Origin: Dirofilaria immitis
Taxonomy: Eukaryota; Nematoda; Chromadorea; Rhabditida; Onchocercidae
Assembly (NCBI GenBank): GCA_024305405.1
Contig: JAKNDB010000011.1
Location: forward strand, 1 to 37,137
Reading direction: 5' to 3'
Length of the DNA: 37,137 bases
The notes below the pieces were generated by a model, which saw only the letters and a list, made by a program, of their open reading frames with translations, did not search any database and was not told the DNA's origin. Made by a program: the position numbers and the translations under genes. How positions within the stretch are numbered: position 1 is the stretch's first letter; each line of letters starts with the position of its first letter. Positions 10,601 to 20,691 of the stretch are shown piece after piece.

Positions 10601-10699
10601 CATGCAATTTGCAAGAAAGTATCAACCAGTGATATTGTGAATGGAATATATTTAAATTCGAAAAATTCATCATTTCTCACGAAACCGCCTATTCATTAA
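10601..10699 (+). CDS. Secreted Cys-containing protein, exon 6 (C-terminus)
   Basis: The acceptor tttcaatatcag is followed by 32 codons in phase 0 and a TAA at 10697-10699. It begins HAICKKVSTSDIVNGIYLN and ends FLTKPPIH, adding the seventh Cys of the mature part. The six exons total 561 nt (187 codons including the stop), so the predicted precursor is 186 residues. An AATAAA hexamer at 10935-10940 is a possible poly(A) signal. Overall the protein is small, basic and probably secreted. The odd number of Cys leaves one possibly unpaired or used in a dimer (inference). I do not recognise the protein. Confidence 0.6.
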   Translation, partial: HAICKKVSTSDIVNGIYLNSKNSSFLTKPPIH

Positions 10700-12328
10700 T
10701 TGTGAGCATACCGTAAATATATTTTTGTTTGTCAATATTTTGACTAATTAATTAACATGCTTTTTCTCATTTGTACTGCTTAATGCTTTTTAGTCCTTCA
10801 GTTTTCAAATTACTTAAAACTTTTTTAAAAGAATTATTGTTCATTCTCGAATGATGACATACTGATTGATATTTTCAATTTCCTATTACGTAAGATTTAT
10901 TTCATGATAAAATTAAAATTTCATTTCCCTAACAAATAAATTCAATTGGCTATGAAATATTTAACTTTTATGATAATATTTTACGAGAAATTAGTAATTT
11001 TCAGTATGGCTTAAAAACGAGAAATATCGCTTTTTGTTGAAAATTGTGTGACAATGCGCATTTATTGTACAGCTATTCCGTTTTGTTTATTGTCAGATTG
11101 ATCTTTTCATTTTAAGTGTTGCTTTGTTATTATTAGACGATAGATTTTATTATTTACAGTTGATAATTTTATAAACAATCTATAGAAAAAAAATTTTATA
11201 ATGAAATTGAAGAAATGAAATCTAATACAACCATCGAATTATTTTATTCAAATATATCATTACATTTCATTGAATTTTTCTTTTCTCTAAATCATTTCAA
11301 TCTTCTATTTCGCAGCGTTTGATATTCAAAGAAAAAAATTCGATAGAAGAAGGCGATATAAAATTAGTTTGACTAAATAGCTTATTTTCTAATTTGTCAA
11401 AGATTTTTATTTAGATAACTGCTTTTATTAAATGAATTAATAGTTGTCATATAAAATTTTTAACAACCTTTTTATTTTTATCCTTTTTTTTCAAATTTAA
11501 ATATGTATTTAGCATGATTTTGCTATTTGTACAACGATACTCTACAATTCGTACTAATTTGACAAACTCTTTTTTCTATATGATACTAAATTTAGATGAA
11601 GACTGAAATTTTAATTAATCTTACTTAAAAGTTAATGCGCATGGAAAATTTAAGAAAGTTTGAAGAGCGATAAATAAGAAAAATGGAAAAAATGAAAAAA
11701 TATTTCGAATTGAATTAAATTTCAAATTAGAGTAAAGAAATATTTCAATTATTTTTATTGTTTATCAAAAATATTTTCCATTTTTATTTTTTTGAATTTT
11801 TTATTATTTTAGATATAAAAAAACAAAACAAAAAGTATTTGGATGCACTTTGATCTCAATCATTGTATAAAATTTTTATTTTGTAGTTGCTTAACAATCG
11901 TTATATTGTGAATGTTTTTGTATCTTCCATTGTACTTCTGTGCTTTCCCTCTCTCCTTTCTCTCCTTTCTCACTCTCTTATCGGTTTATTCATTATCATT
12001 AAATGATAAAATTATCATAAATTTTATTTATTAAATCAATCAAAACGCAGCACTATTCCTAGTTTTATTTTTTTATTTATTCTTTTGCTTATTTATAATT
12101 TAACCGATCCAAAAATTCTTTTTACCGTTTTTTTAATTTACAAGAATGTTTAGTATGAAAAATTAAATTTAATTTAATTTTGATTTCTTACGCTTTTTTC
12201 TGTTTTTTTCTAGAAAAAATTAGATAGAAAATATGTTTTGATAATTTTGATTAGCTTTTTCTAATTTGACCGAGAAAAAGGAAATGATAAAATCATTACT
12301 CGTTGGTAGCCTTACTGATATATTTATT
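10700..12328. other. Downstream AT-rich DNA
   Basis: No supported gene. At 11317-11371 a cgcag acceptor-like site is followed by FDIQRKKFDRRRRYKISLTK and a stop, an unusually basic run of 20 codons. It has no donor partner in the right phase that I could identify, so I do not call it an exon. CT-rich tracts occur near 11940-11975. Confidence 0.4.
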
Positions 12329-12329
12329 A

Positions 12330-12527
12330 TTTATTGGATTATCATTCTTTCTTATCAGTTGCTGACCTGTAATCGTCACTTATTGCATAATCATCTTTTC
12401 TTATCAGTTTCTTTTTATTAGTAATATATAATCGATTGTTTATCGGATAATCCTTTATCATCAGCTTTTATCAGTTATATATAATCGATTATTTATTGAA
12501 AATCGTCATTTTCTATCAGTTTCATAT
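12330..12527. repeat. Degenerate minisatellite, about four 40-60-bp units
   Basis: Units begin at about 12330, 12380, 12438 and 12492. Each runs TTTATTGGATTATC or a close variant, then a T-rich stretch and TTATCAGTT; several end with ATATATAATCGATT. Unit lengths vary through small insertions. The open frame on the minus strand across this region (12493-12795) is Lys/Ile/Phe-rich and probably a by-product. Confidence 0.65.
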
Positions 12528-15187
12528 CATAGCGTTTTATTATAATCTGCGTTATATTTTTATAACAACAATTCCAAATAATTATAAAAAAATATCCTTC
12601 TTTATTATATCCAAAAAAGAAAAATTTGTATAGTCGCAGCAAGTTTTTTAGGCTCTTCTCACCCATATATTCTATCTTTCCTATAATTTTTTGTGCTATT
12701 CCGTTGAATGGCTCAGTTTTCTCATTCCAGTAATTTTTTTTTAAATTTTTTCTTATGAAATTTGAGTGGTATAATGCTTTAAAGTATATATACATATATA
12801 TATATATATCAATAATTGATAGTTTTTACGGAGATATTTATTATTTAACATATGTTTCACATTTTTTTAAAAAAGAATTTTGCAAAATGACCTCTAAGTT
12901 TTCTTGAAAATTCCTTGTAATTTTTTTTTGGTTGAGTACCATATTTCGATAATTGCAATTAGTTTAGAAATTGAAAATAATAAATTTTTCTAACATTGAT
13001 TGCTTTTTTTATTAAAGGACTTAATTACTAGTATATTTTTACTTTTCATAACGCTAAATCAAAATCATTAGCCAATCTCTGATTAATTGATTAAAAGGAT
13101 TGATTAAACTAATTAGTATTTAGCAAAGTATTTTTTGTTTTTCTTTTTTCACGCACCATTTTATCAAAATCTTTTCTTATCACTTTAAATTTAATTTTTA
13201 TCTCATCCATTTTTGTGATGTAAAAATATTTTAAGTTAAAGTATAAATAAATAAATAATACTTTATAAATAATAATAAATACGAGCTGATTGCTTCGTGT
13301 GAAATTAACTAATTAATTTAAATAAATCACAAATCTTTATATTAACGAAAATGTTACGCTTAGTTTTATATTTTAGTTCATTTTATTATTATGAAATTTA
13401 GAATAAATTTCATTTAAATCGATTTATAATAACAAAAAAATCTACCCTTATTTTTAGCTAACATTGTTCATAACAAATTTGCTTTAGAAATCTATCAAAT
13501 TCTTTTATATGTTTATAATCGATATTCAATAATTTATAATTTTTTTCGCCATTTTAGTTTGAATTTTATTCAGTTAGTATAAAAATTTAGCAAAAATTTG
13601 AATTGTTTTTAACAAGATGATTTCAAATATATTATTTTCCGATATAATTTCGTATATTTTTGATTTTTCAAATATATTAAAATGTTTACAAAATTTAATT
13701 TCCCTTGTGTAATGTGTTAATCTGTGCTTCTTTTCATGCTTTACTTATTTATTTGCCTGCTGTGCTTTTATTTCCTATAAACCATTTTTAATTTTAAAAA
13801 TTGCCCAACAAATAATCCCATCTTAATTTTTGCTTTTATACTAATTTTGACAATAAAATTTTTTCCTGTTACTGCGCTATAAATGCGTTTAAAAAGTATG
13901 GGTCATAAAAATAATTCAGAACTGATTAAATTGAAATGTACGGTTTGGCAACATAAGCATAGTAATACAAGTGTTTACAGTTCCATTCCTAAAATAATTT
14001 ATCAACTTTTAATTAACATTATACGTATGGGAACTGAAACCTAACTTAGTTCATATCCGGATTTGATTATTGCTGAATATATATACTCATTATCAGTGAA
14101 AATTTTCAATCGTTAAAGAACACTAATTTCAAACATATCAAGTAATTAAAACTTTTATTTTGGAATAATTATTGAAAAAATTTTAATTTCAAATATTTAA
14201 ATTTGAATTTGAGAATATTTTAGCTTTTGTTTAATTATCACTCAATATCAATAAAATTGTCTTTAATTGTGCTTTAAAAGACAGCAACATTTCTGAGTAT
14301 TTATATACACGACGATTTCATCAAATTCAAAAAAACTGAAAATATGAATATAAATTTCCAATCATTTCGCCTTTTTCACCATTTCATTGCCTGATAAATA
14401 CAAAGCCATCATATTACTTTTTCCTTTTCACCTTACTTATTCTCGAATTAATGACCAATTAACTGGTATATAATTTATCACAGCGTATATCATTTCATTG
14501 GCAAGAAACGAAAATTTTCTGCGGAGCTTACTACTTATCTGTAGGAAAATATGTATCATTTAATGATATTTATGAAACGATCAAAAAGTGATAAATTATT
14601 GATTTAAAAGTTAGGATAAATAAAAAAATTAAAATTGGAAAATGAAATTACTTGATATATTAATTCTATTATTCGTGCTTGATTTTACGTAATAAACAGT
14701 TTCACTTAACGACATAAATTAACCTCATTTACGTTTATTTTTGTCTTCTTACGCATAAGTTCGCATTTTTCATACATTTCTCTTATTTGTGCTAATAATT
14801 CAAAAGTAATGATTTCATCATTTCAGTATTTTAAATTTTCTACTTTTTAACTATAAATCCCAATAAGTTAAATTGATAAAAATTTTAACTATTTTTGAAT
14901 AAAAAAATGAAATACGTTTAGGAAATAACTTTCTTTATTGTACTCTGAAACTTAGGTAATTAAATCCTCGAATGCAAACACATCGATCGTGATGACTTTT
15001 ATTTCATAATTATTATGTCGGACAATGTAAGCAAAATAAAGTTAACAGCGTAAAATGAAATAAAGGATGAAAATGAACTGAGCAACAGGATGATACTCAA
15101 ATTGAATACCCGAATGATGTAAGAACAGAAACGATGAATGATTGCTGATATTTACTGCTTTATTGAGTAACTACTGTTTGTAACATG
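12528..15187. other. AT-rich DNA without a supported gene
   Basis: It contains an interrupted (TA)n tract at about 12785-12810 and many homopolymer runs. I see no exon with matching splice sites on either strand. Confidence 0.45.
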
Positions 15188-15337
15188 TCAGTTAACCGCG
15201 AGAAACTTATTTTTGTATCGGTGATTCTCAATTTTTGTAGCGGGTGATGGCTTATCACACATTGACTGTGCGAAAAGTTTAATTATCGGAACAAAGAATA
15301 AGAGATGGACAATACTTAAACAAAGCACAAGCTTCGA
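15188..15337 (-). CDS. Weak candidate: short secreted-like peptide frame
   Basis: The minus strand is open for 49 codons to a TGA. It starts SKLVLCLSIVHLLFFVPIIK, a signal-peptide-like hydrophobic run, and continues LFAQSMCDKPSPATKIEN then HRYKNKFLAVN. The region is less AT-rich than its surroundings. There is no in-frame ATG; the nearest (ATGATC, just upstream) is in another frame, and no clear acceptor lies before it. It may be an exon fragment, a relic of a small secreted peptide, or chance. Confidence 0.2.
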   Translation of the reverse strand, partial: SKLVLCLSIVHLLFFVPIIKLFAQSMCDKPSPATKIENHRYKNKFLAVN

Positions 15338-16560
15338 TCATCACAACATATCAAAAACACTGCACACAATTCTTTTTATAGCAAACAAAGATGAGAAATA
15401 AATTATACGTTGTATTAGCGTCGTAACGTGTAAAATTTCATGGTAAGATTATGAGTCATAAAATATTTAATATTATATAATATTTTAGTTTTCCAACAAG
15501 CCCTTTATTGAAAAATGTTATTTATTTTTTCTTTTTTTAAAAACTTTTTAATTTCATATTTCGAACAATCAGTTAATACTTTGCATAATATAATTGATAT
15601 ATAAGCTATGATATAAAAAATTCCGATTAAATTACGGAATTCATTTATCATATTAGTTGGTGAGTTAAGTGATAATGATAAATTATAATCATGCATAGCT
15701 ATGTCTGTATTACGCGTAACATCGAAACATTTTAATAATTGTAATGAGGAATTTTTAACTCCTTAAGTTTACTAGTAGCAAACTTTTAGAATGGAAAAAA
15801 CGAACAATTCAGATGGATTATTTGACAAATTTATAAAGTTTTCTACTCTTTAGATTTTTCTTCTTTTTCGTTTTCATTTTATAGTCAAGCAAAAAGCCAT
15901 TCCGGATCCTGTAACTAATTTTGTTGTAACAAAAACTGAAAATACTAAGAGAAAAGAATAAGAACAATTTTGCAAAATCATAATGAGATTTATCATTTAG
16001 CAAAATCAATTCCTTAAGAAAATCAACAAAAAATGAAAAACAAAGGAAAATTATTTTTTTAAATTTTATATTTTAATAGTAATAAAAATTGTTATAACAT
16101 TTTCTCATCCAGATCGATTAAGTCAATGAACAGATATTGATTATATCATAATTATATAGATCAGTTCTTATCTCAGAATGATGTTGACCTTATTTTGTTA
16201 ATGAAAAATCATTCTTCATTCCTTTTATCATTACTTTAACAATTAATTCATATTAATTTCTTCTTCTATCATTTTCACTCGTCTCTCTCCTACTAATCTT
16301 TTATTACTATCTTATAATTAATTTTTACTATTTTATTTTCAACTGCATTCATTTTCTTATTTTTTAAAAGTACCTATTTTTGTTTACATCCTTTCACAAA
16401 CATTGAACCCAGAATACAATATTAGAATTCCGTTACATCGATTTATCTCATTAATAAATATGGCTTCTTAGGAACTTATCATAATTGAAATTGTATCTTC
16501 GATAAAATTTTCAAATTTTTTTGTCACATATCATCAAAAATTATTCAATTTTTTTAATTT
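15338..16560. other. AT-rich DNA without a supported gene
   Basis: Open frames at 15505-15696 and 15818-16009 (minus) are Lys/Ile/Phe-rich and have no splice or start context. Nothing else is visible. Confidence 0.4.
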
Positions 16561-16574
16561 GAAACAGAAGAAAA

Positions 16575-16935
16575 TCATATGAAATTTGCTCAAATATTAA
16601 TTAATTGAATAAAACAATGTTAGATTCTGTTAAAATAACTGTTTCATTAATTATCATAACTTCTTGAAAATTTAAATTGAATTTCTCGTCGGCAATTTTC
16701 AAATTTTTAACTAGATGCTGTTGAAAATTAGTGATGAAAACTTATTTTCTAAATTTAATGAAGTAAATTATTTGAAATTCGTTTGAATATTAATTAAGTA
16801 ATATTAATAAACTGAAAATGATGAACAAAAAAATTCTTTTATTACATATAATTTCTCGAAAATTTATTATAATTTAAATTGAATTTCTCGTCGACATTTC
16901 TCAGTTTCTTAATAGAAATTGTTGAAAATTAGTAT
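16575..16935. repeat. Imperfect tandem duplication, unit about 200 bp
   Basis: Two copies, about 16575-16735 and 16768-16935, share in the same order GAAATTYGYTYRAATATTAAT, then YTTCTYGAAAATTTA, then AATTTAAATTGAATTTCTCGTC, and TTGTTGAAAATTAGT or TGTTGAAAATTAGT. Offsets between matching words are 193, 202 and 201 bases, so small indels have accumulated. The second copy ends about 90 bases before the first Met of the ABHD10-like gene, so the block occupies its promoter or an upstream intron. Confidence 0.65.
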
Positions 16936-17027
16936 TTAAAATCTCGTCTCTTTAAACTAAAAATTTTAAAATTAAAAATTTAAATTGGTAAACCTTTTCA
17001 ATTATTACTCGTTATAGTATTTTGTTA

Positions 17028-17142
17028 ATGAATAAACTGGCACCAATTGTCTTTTACTGTAACGGTCTTGGAGCAACAACAAGAAGTGGAATTGTCTTAT
17101 CTGCTAAAAATTTGTTGAAAGTCAGGGCTTACAATTCAAAAG
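17028..17142 (+). pseudogene. ABHD10-like: ABHD10-like hydrolase, exon 1 (frame-broken)
   Basis: From ATG 17028 the frame reads MNKLAPIVFYCNGLGATTRS and then GIVLSAKNLLK. This fits the first beta strand and oxyanion-loop region of the ABHD10 alpha/beta-hydrolase family (mitochondrial acyl-protein thioesterase in mammals). After AKNLLK the family-like continuation SQGLQFK is found only by supposing one base missing in the GAAAGTC run at about 17118-17121; that supposition also gives the phase needed by exon 2. The donor gtttag follows 17142. An acceptor-like gttatag at 17011-17017 leaves the possibility of a longer exon with further upstream exons. Confidence 0.55.
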
Positions 17143-17429
17143 GTTTAGAAAAAAATTTTTTTGGTATAATCTTTGAAACTTCAATATAATTTCTTTTAAA
17201 TCTTTAAAATTTTCGTTTATGCATAATGAATATAATTATGTTACTAAGCATTATTAAGCAATTTGCCATTTATTTTTATATTTTTGTTTCATTTCTAAAT
17301 TTTTTTATTAGAGAAAATCTCCTAATATATTCCTAATAATCGATTAATAATCAAATAATAAATTTAGTTAAATGTCTAAAGGAAAGAAAAAATTTAATTA
17401 TTTTTCTATTGATTCTTCATGCTTTTCAG

Positions 17430-17547
17430 TATCAAATATCGAAATTTGAACTGCCAAAATTATGTTTGGAATGTTGATGATTGGCTTAATGATTTATTAG
17501 TAAATATTGATGAATGTAGCAGGCAACAACGTTTATGCTTACTTTTG
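17430..17547 (+). pseudogene. ABHD10-like: ABHD10-like hydrolase, exon 2
   Basis: The acceptor gcttttcag is followed by one base and 39 open codons: IKYRNLNCQNYVWNVDDWL, then NDLLVNIDECSRQQRLCLLL, with donor gtaaat. It matches the family layout in which a W-x-x-D-x-x-x-x-I-D helix leads to a hydrophobic strand just before the nucleophile elbow. It exits in phase 0, while exon 3 needs phase 1 to rebuild the Gly of GYSAG. One G appears to be missing at the TTG/GTAAAT boundary. Confidence 0.6.
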
Positions 17548-17786
17548 GTAAATTTTATGAAAAAAATTACTTCATAAATCATTGTTTTAATTAAAAAAGA
17601 TCACTAAGCAATTAATAATTTTTAGTTCTTCCTTTAACAAATTAGTTCGAATAGTTTTTTCAAATTTTTTCTCTCTAATTAATTAATTTTTTTCTTCCTT
17701 CGGCTAGTTTTTAACAATTTAAAAATTTTAATTTTTTCAAATATGAAAGAGACGAAATTTTTATCAAATTATTTTATTATTTAAAG

Positions 17787-18017
17787 GTTATAGCGCTGGT
17801 TGTCATAGTATACTTCGAGCTACATTATTAAAGCCACAAGCTATTTGTGGCCTAATGCTTTATCGCCTGGTGTAGGCCTAAATTTAAAATCATATATTCA
17901 TGCTGTTATGCCACAACTCTGGGAAAAAATTTTGGCTGAGAAAAGTGTCCACATCCTTCCGCTGAACATAGGCCAACAATTATGGTCAATCGAGAATGTC
18001 TGCAACATTTTGTTGAT
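17787..18017 (+). pseudogene. ABHD10-like: ABHD10-like hydrolase, exon 3 (nucleophile, two frame breaks)
   Basis: The exon opens with the nucleophile elbow G-Y-S-A-G (Ser codon AGC at 17792-17794), then CHSILRATLLKPQAICGLML. The frame breaks at about 17858-17861 (one T missing in a T run) and resumes as LSPGVGLNLKSYIHAVMPQ and LWEKILAEKSVHILPLNIG. It breaks again at about 17979-17982 (one base missing in CAATTATGG) and resumes as MVNRECLQHFVD before the donor gttagt. Each resumed segment follows the family order (strand, cap region, VTREFLE-like helix). No in-frame stop caused by substitution is seen. Confidence 0.65.
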
Positions 18018-18299
18018 GTTAGTATTATTATTAAATTATTCATTGATTTGTTAATTTTTTTCTTAGTTAGCATAACCTGTATTATTTCCTTTTCAATTTA
18101 TAATCAGGAATATTCTCTATATTTACAAATGATTACCTAATTGTTGCAAAAATTTAAATTTATTCTAATTTCTGTTAAATGGATTTCTTCATTTCAATTT
18201 TGTGACATATTTATCTTTTCTAAAATAATCCAATTTTTGTCAGTTTTTTTAGATTAAATTTTAATTCTTCGAAAATTAAAAATCAGATGATATTTCCAG

Positions 18300-18374
18300 A
18301 CATGTGTAAGTAATCGAATGACATCAATTCCTATTAATTGTCCAGTAAGAATTATGCATGGATCTAACGATAAG
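18300..18374 (+). pseudogene. ABHD10-like: ABHD10-like hydrolase, exon 4 (catalytic Asp strand)
   Basis: Exactly 25 codons between acceptor tatttccag and donor gtaaat, phase 0 at both ends: TCVSNRMTSIPINCPVRIMH then GSNDK. The I-x-C-P-V-R-x-x-H-G-x-x-D motif is the most diagnostic part of the ABHD10 match and carries the catalytic Asp. This exon is intact. Confidence 0.75.
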
Positions 18375-18536
18375 GTAAATTTAAATTTTACAAAAATTTC
18401 CCTTATTACTTTTAAATAACCAACTTCTTCTTATACATTATTTATAGTGAAGAAATGATATAATATAAAAACTCTAAACAATTAATTAACAAATTTATAA
18501 ATCATGATAGTAATAAATCTAATATGATCCATTCAG

Positions 18537-18632
18537 ATAGTTCCATTATTAAATGTGGAAAAGTTTAAAGAAAAATTGGAAAGTAAGGATGTCATTCTGT
18601 CAGTAATCAATAATTCAGGCCATTATTTGCCG
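18537..18632 (+). pseudogene. ABHD10-like: ABHD10-like hydrolase, exon 5 (catalytic His)
   Basis: 32 codons, phase 0 at both ends, acceptor attcag and donor gtaaga. The peptide runs IVPLLNVEKFKEKLESKD and then VILSVINNSGHYLP. IVP directly follows the Asp loop of exon 4, and the His in SGHY is in the expected catalytic position. The exon is intact. Confidence 0.75.
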
Positions 18633-18790
18633 GTAAGAAAAGATTTTATTGGAATTTCAGATTTTTCCTTACCTAATCTTTTTGTATTTTAAAGTTTTCC
18701 ATTAGTTTATGTTTGATTGAAATAGCAAAGAAATGTGCTATTTTAACCAAACAAACTTTTTATTATCTGATCTTAAAAATAAAATTTCAG

Positions 18791-18856
18791 TTAGGAAAAG
18801 AATTTGAAAAATTATTCGATTCTCTCATTTGCTCAGTGCAACAAATAATGCGATAA
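18791..18856 (+). pseudogene. ABHD10-like: ABHD10-like hydrolase, exon 6 and stop
   Basis: The acceptor aaaatttcag is followed by 21 codons, LGKEFEKLFDSLICSVQQIMR, and TAA. It forms the C-terminal helix usual for the family. An AATAAA at 19061-19066 is a possible poly(A) signal. The whole gene has Ser, Asp and His in order, correct splice sites and only single-base losses. It may therefore be a young pseudogene or an intact gene with base-calling errors in the assembly. Confidence 0.65.
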
Positions 18857-20523
18857 ACTGATAAACGAATATTGTGATTGTATGATGATAACGATTCCTT
18901 TATCATCATAATTTTGCTATTTTTTTTTTTTGAAAAATTTCCAATTGATTTATTAACGAATTTAATGCCAATAATAGTATTAAACATTTAGCAAACTAAC
19001 AAAATGATGCATCATTGTAACTTTTACTTCATTACTTTAATAATTATCAATGAATACTTCAATAAAAAGCAATGAAGATTATCTTTTTCTGACTTAAATT
19101 TTATGTCATTTCAAAAATAAATAATTAGTTAGTTTCATAATTCGTTAATTAATTTATAAGTTATTGATGGATAAGGCATAAAAGTTTCGATTTCATAAGA
19201 AGACAGTAATGTAAATTGAAGTTGAAATTTTCAAAAAAAAAAAAATGGCGTCATACTCTCGTTCATTATTAATTTGAAATTCCGAAAAGTCCAATTCATA
19301 TTACTATCCACTATCTTTCCAATTTTAACTTTGTTGATATAAAAAGTATTTAAGAAATGATTAGAGAATAGTTACATATTTAAATGGATAGTTCGAAACG
19401 AAAAATAGGAAAAATGTAGAGGAAAGAAAAAGGAGAAGAGAGAGAGAGGGAAAGGGAGAAAGGAAGAGAGAGATAACAATTGAATTAAACAAACAGATCG
19501 GTATTGAAATAAAACGGCACGATCGGTTACCAGGATGCAACAAAATGATGACAGCATCCATCTATCTACCTGTATTATTTATTGCTACAATATTGACTGA
19601 CATTTTATTGATTATATGGAGGATTTTTTCATTATCATATAAATTAGAAAATATTAAAATAACATATTTCCATACTATTTCTGTCATGCAAATGCAAGAA
19701 AATTATTACTACAATGTCACATATTATTGCATAAAGTTGTCGCTTAGCTTATGATAACAGAAATTTTATATATTATGGCATAAGGCATAAAGGGACTTGT
19801 GATAAAAGATACATTGCATATTATGGCGTAAGAATGTTTGCATACTGAATTAATTAAATACTTAAAAAGCTTGCATATTTTGTTTTCTAACAAAATCTAC
19901 TTGAAATAATTTGATATAGGAGAGCATGAAGAATAAAATGAATCAACTGTTGCTATAGCAACATCTTAAAAATTTCACATACATATTGACTGCAAAAACA
20001 CTGATCTATCATATCGACGTGGTATTTTCTATTTATTTCAATTTTTTCTTTTTCAAACCAACAATCTAATTTTTTCTTTTTGTAATAATCTTTGATGGAT
20101 AATATTATTTAGAATTCATCGCAATTACACAATTTTTATACAAAAATTTTCATTATTTTTCAAGTGCTTAATGGTTAAATTAGAGTTATTTTTGATTTTT
20201 CGTATAGCACTTTGAATTTTTCGACTTTTTATTATGCTAGCAATGATATTTCAATAAATAATCGTAGTTATCGTCTTTTTTCTTTATTAATTAGAGTTCA
20301 TATTGTTTAATATATATTGAATATTTAGAAGCCGATAATTCCTGTATTTATTGACAAACTTGTTTTTCAACTTGTTACGAAATAGTTAGGAAAACAAAAA
20401 ATTCAGTAGGAGAACTAAGTTCAGCAAAATAGCTTTCCCAGGAGAATCAAAAATTTTTTAAATCTTCAATACTTCTTGGGATGTAAAAATTCATGTGAAA
20501 TATCGTCGTTATCTCAAATGTAA
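18857..20523. other. AT-rich DNA with a purine tract and a weak hydrophobic frame
   Basis: A polypurine stretch (AGAGAGAGAGGGAAAGGGAG and similar) spans about 19409-19472. At 19545-19754 (plus) a 69-codon frame opens with MMTASIYLPVLFIATILTD and more hydrophobic residues. It could be a membrane or signal segment, but it has no splice or conserved context. I do not call it a gene. Confidence 0.35.
19061..19066 (+). terminator. Possible poly(A) signal for the ABHD10-like gene
   Basis: An AATAAA hexamer lies 205 bases after the stop at 18856. In DNA this AT-rich the hexamer is common, so its position relative to the gene is the only support. Confidence 0.25.
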
Positions 20524-20691
20524 ATGCTTCAAATTGGAAAAGATATAGCAGTTGGCCGACTATCAATGGTTGATTTCAATTGTAAACAATGCTCATGCGA
20601 TATGTATCATTCATTTGACGATCATTTTCTGTTTTGTTTATATATATGCCAAAGTTATGCTTGCAATATAAATTTTTCGAAGTTAATTTAG
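20524..20691 (+). CDS. Weak candidate: 55-residue Cys-containing small frame
   Basis: ATG at 20524 opens 55 codons to TAG at 20689-20691. The stretch RLSMVDFNCKQCSCDMYH is followed by two aromatic-rich segments with Cys in FCLYIC and YACNINF. Six Cys in 55 residues and a locally higher G+C make it stand out from its surroundings. TAA lies immediately upstream, so no longer exon is possible in this frame. There is no signal peptide or visible splice partner. I do not recognise it. Confidence 0.2.
   Translation: MLQIGKDIAVGRLSMVDFNCKQCSCDMYHSFDDHFLFCLYICQSYACNINFSKLI

Noticed and set aside
11317..11371. Acceptor-led basic frame FDIQRKKFDRRRRYKISLTK.
   Set aside because: Its phase does not match any donor nearby and the upstream gene already ends at 10699. 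It is too short to stand alone.
12493..12795. 100-codon frame on the minus strand.
   Set aside because: Lys/Ile/Phe/Asn-rich, no motif, overlaps a minisatellite, no splice context. Frames of this length are expected by chance in this much AT-rich DNA.
19361..19561. Two overlapping minus-strand frames rich in Ser/Leu/Phe.
   Set aside because: They come from a polypurine/polypyrimidine tract and overlap in two frames, with no other support.
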